From NCBI GenBank assembly GCA_963678305.2, contig CAXXVV010000011.1:620001-684000 (forward strand): a stretch of 64,000 nt of DNA. Direction: 5' to 3'. Numbering within the stretch: the stretch's first letter is position 1; every line of letters starts with the position of its first letter. Below the pieces are notes generated by a model, which saw nothing but the letters and a program-made list of their open reading frames with translations, ran no database searches and was not told the origin of the DNA. Below, piece by piece: positions 44,112 through 52,434 of the stretch. The position numbers and the translations under genes were made by a program. This DNA is from G963676655 sp963678305. Lineage in GTDB: Bacteria; Verrucomicrobiota; Lentisphaeria; Victivallales; Victivallaceae.

Positions 44112-44843
44112 ATGTCTAAGTCAACAACCCGGAAGCAATATGAATTTACATTGATCGAACTTCTTGTTGTGATTGCTATTATCGCGATTTTGGCCTCAAT
44201 GCTCTTGCCGGCGTTGAATCAGGCTCGTTCAAAAGCACACGCGATCAACTGCATCAACAATTTGAAGCAGATCGGAATGGCCGAAGCTCAGTATATCAAT
44301 GACTATGATGGCTTTGCCGCTTCATGCCGCACCAAAGTAATTTACGGACAGGACTATTATTGGATCGGGATGTATAATGATATATATATGAAGAACGATA
44401 AAACAATGTTATGTCCTTCTGAGAAAAATTTAAAAAAATCCGTCAGGCTTTACGCTAACGGGATGATAAATCCTTCAACGTCTACTGTTTATACTAATTA
44501 TGCCAAGAATCAGAGAGCCAGTCGTCACTTTGGAGATTCCCAGGAAGCCCATCCCAAGATTTCTCGTTTCAAACAGACCTCCCAAACTTTATCAGCGGCT
44601 GACTTTGACCATGAATCCGGTTCATTCGGCTTTTTTATCGCGCACAGTAGCGTGGGCATTCTTACCTATGGGACAATCAAGTACCGGCACTCTAACAGTT
44701 CGGCCTGTGTGTTATATTATGATGGACGTGCCGGTTCATTTAAAATGACCTTGGGAGAGATGTATAATCCGAAAGACTCATTCGGCTCCAAAGCTGAAAA
44801 TATATTCTGGTACGGTACGCCTAATGGGTGGGGGACATGGTAA
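44112..44843 (+). CDS. Pseudopilin-like protein 2
   Basis: The start at 44112 has AAAGGA eight bases upstream. FTLIELLVVIAIIAIL begins at residue 12 after MSKSTTRKQYE, so the residue before Phe is Glu. A 200-residue globular part ends with a RHSNSSACVLYYDGRAG motif, a variant of H-x9-DG with one extra residue. It follows the GntR-SBP regulator by 22 bases and precedes the beta-sandwich-like gene by about 100, so it is in the pectin cassette. Role unknown, as for the other copies. Confidence 0.86.
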   Translation: MSKSTTRKQYEFTLIELLVVIAIIAILASMLLPALNQARSKAHAINCINNLKQIGMAEAQYINDYDGFAASCRTKVIYGQDYYWIGMYNDIYMKNDKTMLCPSEKNLKKSVRLYANGMINPSTSTVYTNYAKNQRASRHFGDSQEAHPKISRFKQTSQTLSAADFDHESGSFGFFIAHSSVGILTYGTIKYRHSNSSACVLYYDGRAGSFKMTLGEMYNPKDSFGSKAENIFWYGTPNGWGTW

Positions 44844-44943
44844 TATTAACACTGAAATCATAATAAACAGTTGTTTTTCTTAATTGACCACAGCGATTTT
44901 TGTGCAATATTAAATAAGACACGAAACTATATTGGAGAGAGAC

Positions 44944-45429
44944 ATGAGAAAAATTGCACTGACAATCGCTTTAACTGCTGCCGGGACACTTGCTTTTTGT
45001 GATGAGATTCTTGATGACTTCAGCCAGAAAGGCTGGTCTCTGTACAAAAGCACTCCGGGAAAAATGATTGTTAAAAAGAACCACCTTGAACTTGAGGATA
45101 AAGTTGATAAGACTGGCTGGGTCACGGTTGGCAAGAATTTTACTGTTGATCTTGATAAAACTCCGCTGCTTGTGCTGAAAGTTGCGTCGCTGACAAAAAG
45201 CGGTGAAGCCAAAGTGATACGCCCAAAACCTTATGCAAAGAAAAAACTGTTGGATATGAAGAAACCCGGCGTATATAAAGTGGATATTCCAAAGGCTTGT
45301 GGTTGGAAGGGTAAAGTTAAGCTACATCTGGCATTATACACTATCGGTGATGGTAGTAAGATTACCTATGAGTATGTCAAATTTACCGATAAATTGACGC
45401 CGCAGGAGCAAAAAGAATTAGCTAAATAA
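44944..45429 (+). CDS. Secreted stand-alone beta-sandwich-like module (possible carbohydrate-binding)
   Basis: The ATG follows GGAGAG. A signal peptide (about 1-18, ending LAFC) precedes a 140-residue domain: DDFSQKGWSLYKSTPGKM, DKTGWVTVGKNFTVDLDKTPLLVLKV, GVYKVDIPKACGWKGKVKLHLALY. This is clearly homologous to the first 150 residues of the beta-helix protein at 46248 (DDFSKEDWKRYKNTPGS, NPGWVTASKTFDVDTAKTPLLVIN, GIYHVDLVKACKIKGKKKIEVALYAIG). So it is one module used both alone and fused. Glycan binding is a reasonable inference from context. Confidence 0.74.
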   Translation: MRKIALTIALTAAGTLAFCDEILDDFSQKGWSLYKSTPGKMIVKKNHLELEDKVDKTGWVTVGKNFTVDLDKTPLLVLKVASLTKSGEAKVIRPKPYAKKKLLDMKKPGVYKVDIPKACGWKGKVKLHLALYTIGDGSKITYEYVKFTDKLTPQEQKELAK

Positions 45430-45452
45430 GCTAAAATAAATAAGGAACAAAT

Positions 45453-46181
45453 ATGAAAAAACCAATTCTTATTGCTGCGTCGGTAATTGCAGCAGGAACC
45501 CTTTGTGCCGAACCGACAATTTGGATTATTGGTGATTCAACCGTGGCCAATTACGGGAAATCACGTTATCCGCAAAATGGTTGGGGGCAGCAACTTGATT
45601 TTTATTGTAAACCGAATGTAAAAGTTGATAATCGAGCAGTCGGGGGCCGCAGCACCAAAAGCTTTATTGATGAAAAGCGTTGGGACAAGATGTTGCCGGT
45701 AATGAAAAAGGGAGATTTTCTGTTTATCCAGTTCGGGCATAACGATATGAAAAAAAATAAGCCGAAAGTTTATGCTCCGGCTGATTCTTTATACCAGGAA
45801 CTCTTAAAGAAATTTATCAAAGAAGCCAAAGCAAAAGGAACAAGTACTATTCTGGTGACTTCTGTCTGCCGTCGCGTTTACAAAAATGGGAAATTGCTAA
45901 GGACTCTGAAGCAATACCCGGATGCAATGCGTAAAGTTGCCAAAGAAACCGGTACACCGTTGATCGATCTGAACAATATAAGCCGGGAAAAATTTACCGC
46001 ACTTGGAGAAGAAGGGACGAAAAAAGTTTTCCTGCATTTGCCGAAAGGGAAATACAAAAGATATCCGGATGGTAAAGAGGATAATTCCCACTTCCAGGAA
46101 TCCGGGGCCAGATTGATTGCCGGTTGGATTGTCGAAAACGCTAAAAAACAGAATTTGGCGGTGGCTAAACTTTTTAAATAA
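45453..46181 (+). CDS. Secreted SGNH esterase, rhamnogalacturonan acetylesterase type (CE12)
   Basis: A signal peptide (ending LCAE) precedes an SGNH-hydrolase fold with GDST (Ser about 29), VGGRSTKSF, QFGHNDMKKN and a C-terminal DNSHF Asp-x-x-His. This set and the 242-residue length are typical of carbohydrate esterase family 12, which deacetylates rhamnogalacturonan I in pectin. Ribosome site AAGGA is 9 bases upstream. The following beta-helix protein and the preceding module form a pectin-type unit. Confidence 0.87.
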   Translation: MKKPILIAASVIAAGTLCAEPTIWIIGDSTVANYGKSRYPQNGWGQQLDFYCKPNVKVDNRAVGGRSTKSFIDEKRWDKMLPVMKKGDFLFIQFGHNDMKKNKPKVYAPADSLYQELLKKFIKEAKAKGTSTILVTSVCRRVYKNGKLLRTLKQYPDAMRKVAKETGTPLIDLNNISREKFTALGEEGTKKVFLHLPKGKYKRYPDGKEDNSHFQESGARLIAGWIVENAKKQNLAVAKLFK

Positions 46182-46247
46182 TTGGCTGTTCGAATTTATT
46201 ATACGGCTCATCAAAATATATCATCTTCTTAAATTAAGGAAAATCTT

Positions 46248-48992
46248 ATGAAGCTTATTTTTGCTTTCATTGCGGCGTTGGTCCTTGGACAACCGGTCTT
46301 TAGCGCCGGGATAAATGACGACTTCAGTAAAGAGGACTGGAAACGGTATAAGAATACCCCAGGTTCCTTGAGCATGCAAAAAAATAAAATGATTTTGAGG
46401 GACGCCGCGGGCAATCCCGGTTGGGTGACCGCGTCAAAAACTTTTGACGTGGATACCGCCAAGACTCCGTTGCTGGTTATCAATGTCACGAATTTGAGTC
46501 GAAAAGGGCAGGTAAAACTCATTGTAAAAAATCCTTACATGAAAAAACCGGTTTTAAGTATTGAAAAACCGGGAATCTATCATGTAGACCTGGTAAAAGC
46601 CTGCAAGATTAAAGGAAAGAAGAAAATAGAGGTTGCGCTCTACGCTATTGGCGAGCGGGGCGTGATCCAGTTTTCCTATGTCAGGTTTGGAGATAAGCTG
46701 ACTGACAAGGAATTGGCCGCTATCAAGGCGTCGCACAAACCGCCTAAAGACCGGAAGCCGTTTGAGCTGGTCCCGTTATTCAATACTTGCAGTTATTATT
46801 ATGTTACAAAGCAACTTAAAGATATAAACATATATTGGCGGTCCAAAGGCGGGGAGTGGCAAAAGGCGCTAGCCCCGGTCTGGATCAGCGAAGAGCAGAT
46901 GTATCGCGGCAGTATTGTTAATCTTCAGGAAAATACTGAATATGATTTCAAAATTGTCAGCGGTGGTAAAAACCTTAAAACGGCCATGTTTAAGACCTGG
47001 AACTCTGAAGTTCCGGTCGGCAAGACGATTGTCCTGAATGAAAAGAATTTCAAAGGAAATCTGGTTATTACTGCCAAAGGAACTCCGAAAAGCTGGATCA
47101 AATATGTTGCCGCTCCTGGTTTTGTGCTGAAAAATGACGGTCAAAAGCCATTGATCGAACTTGATAAAGCCGAATATATTCTGCTTGAAGGATTGACCCT
47201 CAAGGGTGGCGCATCCGACGCGATCGTGATCGAAAATTGCCGGGATATCCGGGTGGTTAATTGCGATCTTTCCGGCTGGGGAATTATTGGTAAGCAACGC
47301 TTTGATAAAGACGGCAAGTTTTATATGAAATCAGGTCGTGCGATTAATAATGATGCCGGCATATATCTGGTAACTAGCAAAAATACGGTGGTTGAACGCT
47401 GTTATTTCCATGATCCGCGCAATCGCGCCAACTCATGGCTCTATTCGCATCCGGCCGGACCGGAAGGGATGGTTATAAATAAGCCTGTTTCAACCGTTGT
47501 CCGGTATAATGACTTTATTGGTAGCGATCAGCATCGCTGGAACGATGCGGTTGAAGGCGCGGGCAACTTCCATAAAGACGGTGGTTTCAATCGCGATGCG
47601 GATATCTACGGTAACATGATGACAATGTCCAATGACGACTGTATCGAAATTGACGGTGGACAGCAGAATGTTCGGGTATTCCTCAATAAGTTCGAAAATG
47701 CTTTGTGCGGCGTCAGCATTCAGGGTTGTATGTCTGGTCCATCATACCTGTTCCGTAATCTTACCACGAATATGGGCGATGAATTCGGAAAAGCCGGACA
47801 GCTTATCAAAACCTCATCCCACTATGCCGGTAAAGACGCGGTATCATTTATTTTCAACAACACCATAACCGGGCAGGGACACAGTCTCCCGCTGCACCGT
47901 CTTTTCGTTATCGATGCAAAAAACAATATTTTTGCTGGTTCCGGCGGGGTCGGCGGGCGTACAACCTGCAAAAAGGCAATCACCGATTATAATTTGGTTT
48001 CGGCCGAAAAAGAGCGTTTTGAAAAACACGGGATTTTTGGTAAGTATCCCAAGTTTGAAAACGAAAAAGCCGGCTTGCTTAAACCGGTCAAGTCCTGTCC
48101 GAGTATTGGAGCCGGAGTTGCCATTGATAACTTTACCGGTAAAGGCCAGGTTGATATCGGCGCGTTCCAGCAGAATGAAGATCTGGTTCTGCCATATCGA
48201 CCGATTCCAGTAAAACTGGATAAATACCAGTTGAATTTTTCGGTAAAGAATGGAAAGGCGTCGCCCGCTCAAATGGTGACCGCTTCTGTTGGCGGCAAAG
48301 GCTTCACAAGTTCTTATAAAATTCGGCAAAACAATGTTTTTGACTGGTTTACGGTTTCTCCCGATTCCGGAAAGTTGACCTCTGGTAATAAAGTGACATT
48401 CACTGTCAAACTCAACCCGGCAAAGATGACCAAACGTTCTATCTACAGAGGCGTGTTCCTGGTCCGGTTGTCTAACGGGTATTCTCGTCCGGTTTCGATT
48501 TACGCGAAGACTGATTTTAAACAGTCGATCAAGCCGAACGACCAGAAAGCGTTTCAATTGTATCTGGAAATGGATAAGCCGGATTCCGGGACTTTGTATA
48601 AAGTTGTAAAAGATCAGGATGCCTCTGAGGGAAAATGTGTTTATATTGACAAAACTTCCGGCAGCAGCAAAATGAAGCCGGTTGAGTATAGCTTTGATAT
48701 TCCAAAAAACGGTAGTTATGTGGTTATGATCCGGGTAAAATCGGAGGAGCCGGTTGTAAATAATCGTGCAATAATGTTTTCAATTGATGGCTCAGAACTG
48801 AACCGGAATAAGCTGGAAAGTCGTACTATTTGGACCTGGTGTTCTCTCTCTGATAAATATTCCTGGACTAAAAAACTGCGACCATTCAAACTAAAAAAAG
48901 GTAAACATTCAATCAAGATTATGCCCAGTGATTCTATTTATGCCGATATGCTGGTGGTTACCGATAATCCCGGATTGTTTGAGCCTAAATAA
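46248..48992 (+). CDS. Secreted right-handed beta-helix protein with binding modules (pectin-type lyase or hydrolase)
   Basis: A signal peptide (ending FSAG) precedes: the module shared with the 44944 protein (about 20-150), a FN3-like region (about 165-255), a right-handed beta-helix (about 260-620, with AEYILLEGLTLKGG, AIVIENCRDIRVVNCDLSG, NTVVERCYFHDP, MMTMSNDDCIEIDGG, YLFRNLTTNMG), a BACON/Ig-like part and a C-terminal beta-sandwich (about 770-910). Pectate lyases, rhamnogalacturonases and related enzymes use this helix. No catalytic residues can be named. A terminator follows at 49001-49032, so it ends the cassette. Confidence 0.8.
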   Translation: MKLIFAFIAALVLGQPVFSAGINDDFSKEDWKRYKNTPGSLSMQKNKMILRDAAGNPGWVTASKTFDVDTAKTPLLVINVTNLSRKGQVKLIVKNPYMKKPVLSIEKPGIYHVDLVKACKIKGKKKIEVALYAIGERGVIQFSYVRFGDKLTDKELAAIKASHKPPKDRKPFELVPLFNTCSYYYVTKQLKDINIYWRSKGGEWQKALAPVWISEEQMYRGSIVNLQENTEYDFKIVSGGKNLKTAMFKTWNSEVPVGKTIVLNEKNFKGNLVITAKGTPKSWIKYVAAPGFVLKNDGQKPLIELDKAEYILLEGLTLKGGASDAIVIENCRDIRVVNCDLSGWGIIGKQRFDKDGKFYMKSGRAINNDAGIYLVTSKNTVVERCYFHDPRNRANSWLYSHPAGPEGMVINKPVSTVVRYNDFIGSDQHRWNDAVEGAGNFHKDGGFNRDADIYGNMMTMSNDDCIEIDGGQQNVRVFLNKFENALCGVSIQGCMSGPSYLFRNLTTNMGDEFGKAGQLIKTSSHYAGKDAVSFIFNNTITGQGHSLPLHRLFVIDAKNNIFAGSGGVGGRTTCKKAITDYNLVSAEKERFEKHGIFGKYPKFENEKAGLLKPVKSCPSIGAGVAIDNFTGKGQVDIGAFQQNEDLVLPYRPIPVKLDKYQLNFSVKNGKASPAQMVTASVGGKGFTSSYKIRQNNVFDWFTVSPDSGKLTSGNKVTFTVKLNPAKMTKRSIYRGVFLVRLSNGYSRPVSIYAKTDFKQSIKPNDQKAFQLYLEMDKPDSGTLYKVVKDQDASEGKCVYIDKTSGSSKMKPVEYSFDIPKNGSYVVMIRVKSEEPVVNNRAIMFSIDGSELNRNKLESRTIWTWCSLSDKYSWTKKLRPFKLKKGKHSIKIMPSDSIYADMLVVTDNPGLFEPK

Positions 48993-49000
48993 AGCTCTAA

Positions 49001-49032
49001 AAACGTGAGGGATTTTTCCCTCGCGTTTTTTT
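49001..49032 (+). terminator. Rho-independent terminator of the pectin-type cassette
   Basis: AAACGTGAGGG (49001-49011) pairs with CCCTCGCGTTT (49018-49028), including one G-T pair, and a T tract to 49032 follows. It lies nine bases after the beta-helix stop. Confidence 0.92.
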
Positions 49033-49075
49033 AATTACAATGACAAATCCTGAAAAAGGTTTTTTCAATTGATTA

Positions 49076-50059
49076 TCAAGTCTGTAATTTTCTGAAGCAG
49101 TAGATCACGGCTCCGGCGGGTCCGAGGCCGCGGCTTAATTGTTTTTTGTGGATTCGAGCGGGATTGTCGAATTTGCCGCCCATTTCTCGGATGAATAATT
49201 TGGAGCCTAATATCGCTCCGTCGCTGAAGTGGCGGGTGCGTCGCAGAAAACGGATCGGCATCGATTCTTTGCGTCTGGCTTGTTCTTGCGCCTCAAATAT
49301 CTCTTCACTCGTGGCTCCGCTTTCCGCCGCGACGATTCGCGCCAGTTCACTGCGAAAATAGTTGAATAGGTCGTTGTCGGTCCATTCCGAGGTGTCGCGA
49401 TGCCAGATGTTTTGTTTGAGGTGTTTGACGAAATTCGTATGAAAAAGGTGTTTGCCGGTGCCGTTGTAGCGGCCCCAGGTCGTGAAATGGTAGTCGGCCG
49501 GATCGGGGGTCAGGCCGGCGCGGACGGGGTTTAATTCTACATATAAAACGCACGCTTCCAGGGAGTTGCGACTGTCGAGGATGACGCTTTTGAATTTGTT
49601 GGCCCAGAGTTTGCCGATGCGGTCGCGGGATTGGTTGTAGACGACGGTGAAACGTTGTTGGAAGGCGCGCATAAAGTAGCTGATGTCGATCATTTTCAGG
49701 CCGGTTTCGCGGCATATTTCGGGATTGGCCGGGTTGATTTTCGGCATTTGTTTCGGCGCGTAGGTGAATTTATCCAACATGCTGCTATAGTAGGAGTTGT
49801 GGCGTTTTGCAATCTCCTCGATCGACGGCAATTCGTCCGGCCCGGGAGCGTAAACGACCAGATGGAAATGGTTGCCCATCCAGGCGGCTGAAATCACTTC
49901 AACAAGAAAATATTCGCAGAGATTTTGCAGCAATCGAAAACCGTATTCCATATCGACCTGGTTGAACGGGCGTTCGCCTTTGCAGCCTGAGGCCCGGTTC
50001 ATCAGGTGGTAGTAGCAGCCTTCGCCTGTAACTTTCATGCGCGTTCCGCGGCCTGACAT
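49076..50059 (-). CDS. RAYT-type REP-associated tyrosine transposase 2
   Basis: The 327-residue protein starts MSGRGTRMKVTGEGCYYHLMNR after AAGGAGG and shares long identical blocks with the copy at 26387 (EVISAAWMGNHFHLVVYAPG, KMIDISYFMRAFQQRF, GAILGSKLFIR). HUH is MGNHFHLVV. The copies differ at many scattered positions, so the duplication is old. Both are on the minus strand, 22.7 kb apart. No obvious REP palindromes or insertion ends flank it. Confidence 0.9.
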   Translation of the reverse strand: MSGRGTRMKVTGEGCYYHLMNRASGCKGERPFNQVDMEYGFRLLQNLCEYFLVEVISAAWMGNHFHLVVYAPGPDELPSIEEIAKRHNSYYSSMLDKFTYAPKQMPKINPANPEICRETGLKMIDISYFMRAFQQRFTVVYNQSRDRIGKLWANKFKSVILDSRNSLEACVLYVELNPVRAGLTPDPADYHFTTWGRYNGTGKHLFHTNFVKHLKQNIWHRDTSEWTDNDLFNYFRSELARIVAAESGATSEEIFEAQEQARRKESMPIRFLRRTRHFSDGAILGSKLFIREMGGKFDNPARIHKKQLSRGLGPAGAVIYCFRKLQT

Positions 50060-50326
50060 GATTTTTCCTCCTTGGTTGACGAGTTTACAGTTAATATAGT
50101 GGGTGAAGACGGGTTTGTCAAATTTAAGTATTATGTAGTTTAATAAATATTTATAAAGAATTGTTTATTAATTACTTATGCTATTGTAGTACTGTTGTTT
50201 TGGGATCTTTGATGCTTAATCGCTTGAAGAGTTTCAGTCATCACTATTTTATAAGAATAACTTTTTATGATCCTACTTCTTATATCTATTTTGTCTTAAA
50301 AAAATATCATTTTTTTGCTTGTTATG
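50060..50326. other. AT-rich intergenic region before the ROK gene
   Basis: Between RAYT 2 and the ROK promoter there is no supported coding frame or repeat; the region is AT-rich throughout. Confidence 0.55.
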
Positions 50327-50365
50327 TTGCAAAAGCATGAATGATGTTGTATAATATATCACAAC
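50327..50365 (+). promoter_or_regulatory. Promoter with operator-like inverted repeat of the ROK regulator
   Basis: TTGCAA (50327-50332) and TATAAT (50350-50355) are 17 bases apart. GTTGT (50346-50350) and ACAAC (50361-50365) form an inverted repeat across the -10 box, adjacent to CAACGTTG. This placement fits repression by the ROK protein downstream. Confidence 0.55.
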
Positions 50366-50402
50366 GTTGAGAAAAGTTTAAAAATGATATTGTTTTAGAA
50401 AA

Positions 50403-51629
50403 ATGAATATTGGAAATCAAAAGCTGCAGAAGAAAATTAATCGTGAGTTGATAATAAACCTGTTAAGGGAGCAGGGAAATTTGAGTCGCTCCCAGATTGC
50501 TGAAAAAACAAAGCTTGGTTGGGGGTCCATCACCAAATACACGGCGGCAATGCTTCGAGAAAATCTAGTCAAAGAAATTGGAGCTCAAAAGTCCAAAGGA
50601 CGCAGTTCAGTTATTTTAGGGTTGAATAAAGATTTTAAATATCTTATCGGACTTGATATCGGCTCAAGCTATATCAAGGGAATTGTTGTAAATATGGCTG
50701 GAGAGGAGTGTGCTTTTTCACGTGAAGCAACTTTATGGAGCGATAATCGTGAAATGGTCCTTGAGCAGATATTTTCTCATATCAAAAAACTACTTTCACA
50801 AGCCGGAATTGATAAAAGACGGCTTCTTGCAATCGGCTGCGGTTTTGCCGGAGGAATTGATTTTGATTCAGGCACGGTTAAAAAAGCTGGAAACTTCAGG
50901 GATTTTGATCAGGTTCCGCTCGCCAGGCTTATTCATGAGGAGTTTGATTCTCCGTGCTTTGTCGCTAACGGTATAGTGGTGCGTTTGCTTGGAGAAAGCA
51001 GATCCGAACAGGTTAAAAACAAGAATAATGTGGCGTATGTTTCTCTGGGAACCGGTATTGGCGCGGGAGTTATTCTCAGTTCCAAAATACTTGTGCCTAC
51101 CAATGATGAAAGAATTGGAGACATTGCTCATTATATGGTAATGAAAGATGGTCCGCGATGTTACTGTGGTTTGCATGGTTGCCTGGAAACTCTGGTCGGC
51201 GCTCGTCATTTGATGAAGAAAATTTTAGACTTTCTGCCTGAAAGTGATTCCAGCCTGAAAAATCTGTCCGGACCTTTGAGCTGGGAGGATGTAGCTATGG
51301 CGGCAAACAATAATGATCAGTTTATTTCAGGAATTTTGAAGGAGGCCGGACAGTATATAGGTGAAGCGCTTTGCGGAATTATCCAGTTTCATCGCCCTGA
51401 TTTGATTGTCCTTGGCGGCGGGATGACTAATCTTGGAAACAGTCTTATTCAACCAATCAAAGATAAGGTTGCATTAAGTCTGCCGAAGGAGCGCTTTGAT
51501 GTTGATAATATAGTTATATCGAATCAGTCTCTCCGCAATGGGGCAATTGGTGCGACCTTCTATGCCTGGGATAATTGTTTTCACAGTCAACATGAATATA
51601 TAAACTTAAAACTTAAAGGAACAATGTAA
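50403..51629 (+). CDS. ROK-family transcriptional regulator (NagC/XylR type)
   Basis: Residues about 8-62 form a helix-turn-helix (LSRSQIAEKTKLGWGSITKY), followed by a ROK domain with LDIGSSYIKG, SLGTGIGAG, IGDIAHYMV and the zinc signature CYCGLHGCLE. In ROK kinases the catalytic Asp lies in an (E)NDxNAAALGE segment; here it reads VANGIVVRLLGE, so phosphotransfer is probably lost. It would bind a sugar and control the following operon: pseudopilin 3, GH123-like enzyme and GH130. Ribosome site is weak. A promoter with an inverted repeat lies upstream. Confidence 0.9.
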   Translation: MNIGNQKLQKKINRELIINLLREQGNLSRSQIAEKTKLGWGSITKYTAAMLRENLVKEIGAQKSKGRSSVILGLNKDFKYLIGLDIGSSYIKGIVVNMAGEECAFSREATLWSDNREMVLEQIFSHIKKLLSQAGIDKRRLLAIGCGFAGGIDFDSGTVKKAGNFRDFDQVPLARLIHEEFDSPCFVANGIVVRLLGESRSEQVKNKNNVAYVSLGTGIGAGVILSSKILVPTNDERIGDIAHYMVMKDGPRCYCGLHGCLETLVGARHLMKKILDFLPESDSSLKNLSGPLSWEDVAMAANNNDQFISGILKEAGQYIGEALCGIIQFHRPDLIVLGGGMTNLGNSLIQPIKDKVALSLPKERFDVDNIVISNQSLRNGAIGATFYAWDNCFHSQHEYINLKLKGTM

Positions 51630-51692
51630 GTTAAAAACAAAAAAAACTGGAAATGTAATAAATGTGACCGGTTAATAAAAAGGAGTTTTGAA

Positions 51693-52397
51693 ATGAAGCA
51701 AAGAGAAAAGATTTTTACGTTGATAGAGCTTTTGGTTGTCATAGCGATTATTGCCATTCTTGCCAGTATGTTGTTACCGGCATTAAACAATGCCCGTGAA
51801 AAGGCTCATGCGATTAGCTGCGCCAACAAGGAAAAACAAATTGGCCAGGCAATCATGTTTTACACCAGTGATTTCGATGACTATCTGCCACATTATATGA
51901 AAGGCGGGGTGGGGCTTTGGAACAAGGTGTTAATTGACCGGTATTTACCTCGTAAAATTTTTTATTGTCCGAGTTTGAAAGGGGAGCCGGTTGGCTATAA
52001 GCAGGATTTATGGACTGATGACATGGGGTTATATTATAGCGGTTATGCATATAACTGGGTCGGCTGCGGTTCAGGCATATGGACATATGCGCCTGAGGAT
52101 TATTCAATCCGCTATGGACTGCAGCGCAGAATTTCATCTTTCAAACGGGCATCCGCGGTTTATATGGTAATGGATGCGCAGCGAAATGCATTTGCCGGGT
52201 ATGGTTATTATCGTGTTCATGTATCAGCGTCCACCAGTTCAAGTTATGCATCTCCAGATCCCCGTCACTCAAGATCGGTAAATTGTCTTTATGTTGACGG
52301 GCATGTGAAAGGAATAAAGGTTGCGGTTATCGGATCATCAGCTGGTATTTATCAATCGCTTGATGTCAGCGATTATTGCTGGGGGAAACCCGAGTAA
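51693..52397 (+). CDS. Pseudopilin-like protein 3
   Basis: The ATG follows AAAGGAG by seven bases. FTLIELLVVIAIIAIL begins at residue 8 after MKQREKI, so the residue before Phe is Ile. The end carries HSRSVNCLYVDGHV, a perfect H-x9-DG. The 234-residue length is like the other copies. It lies 63 bases after the ROK gene and 37 bases before the GH123-like gene. Confidence 0.86.
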   Translation: MKQREKIFTLIELLVVIAIIAILASMLLPALNNAREKAHAISCANKEKQIGQAIMFYTSDFDDYLPHYMKGGVGLWNKVLIDRYLPRKIFYCPSLKGEPVGYKQDLWTDDMGLYYSGYAYNWVGCGSGIWTYAPEDYSIRYGLQRRISSFKRASAVYMVMDAQRNAFAGYGYYRVHVSASTSSSYASPDPRHSRSVNCLYVDGHVKGIKVAVIGSSAGIYQSLDVSDYCWGKPE

Positions 52398-52434
52398 CTC
52401 AAAGATGTGTATAACTTTTTCAAGGTATGAATTT

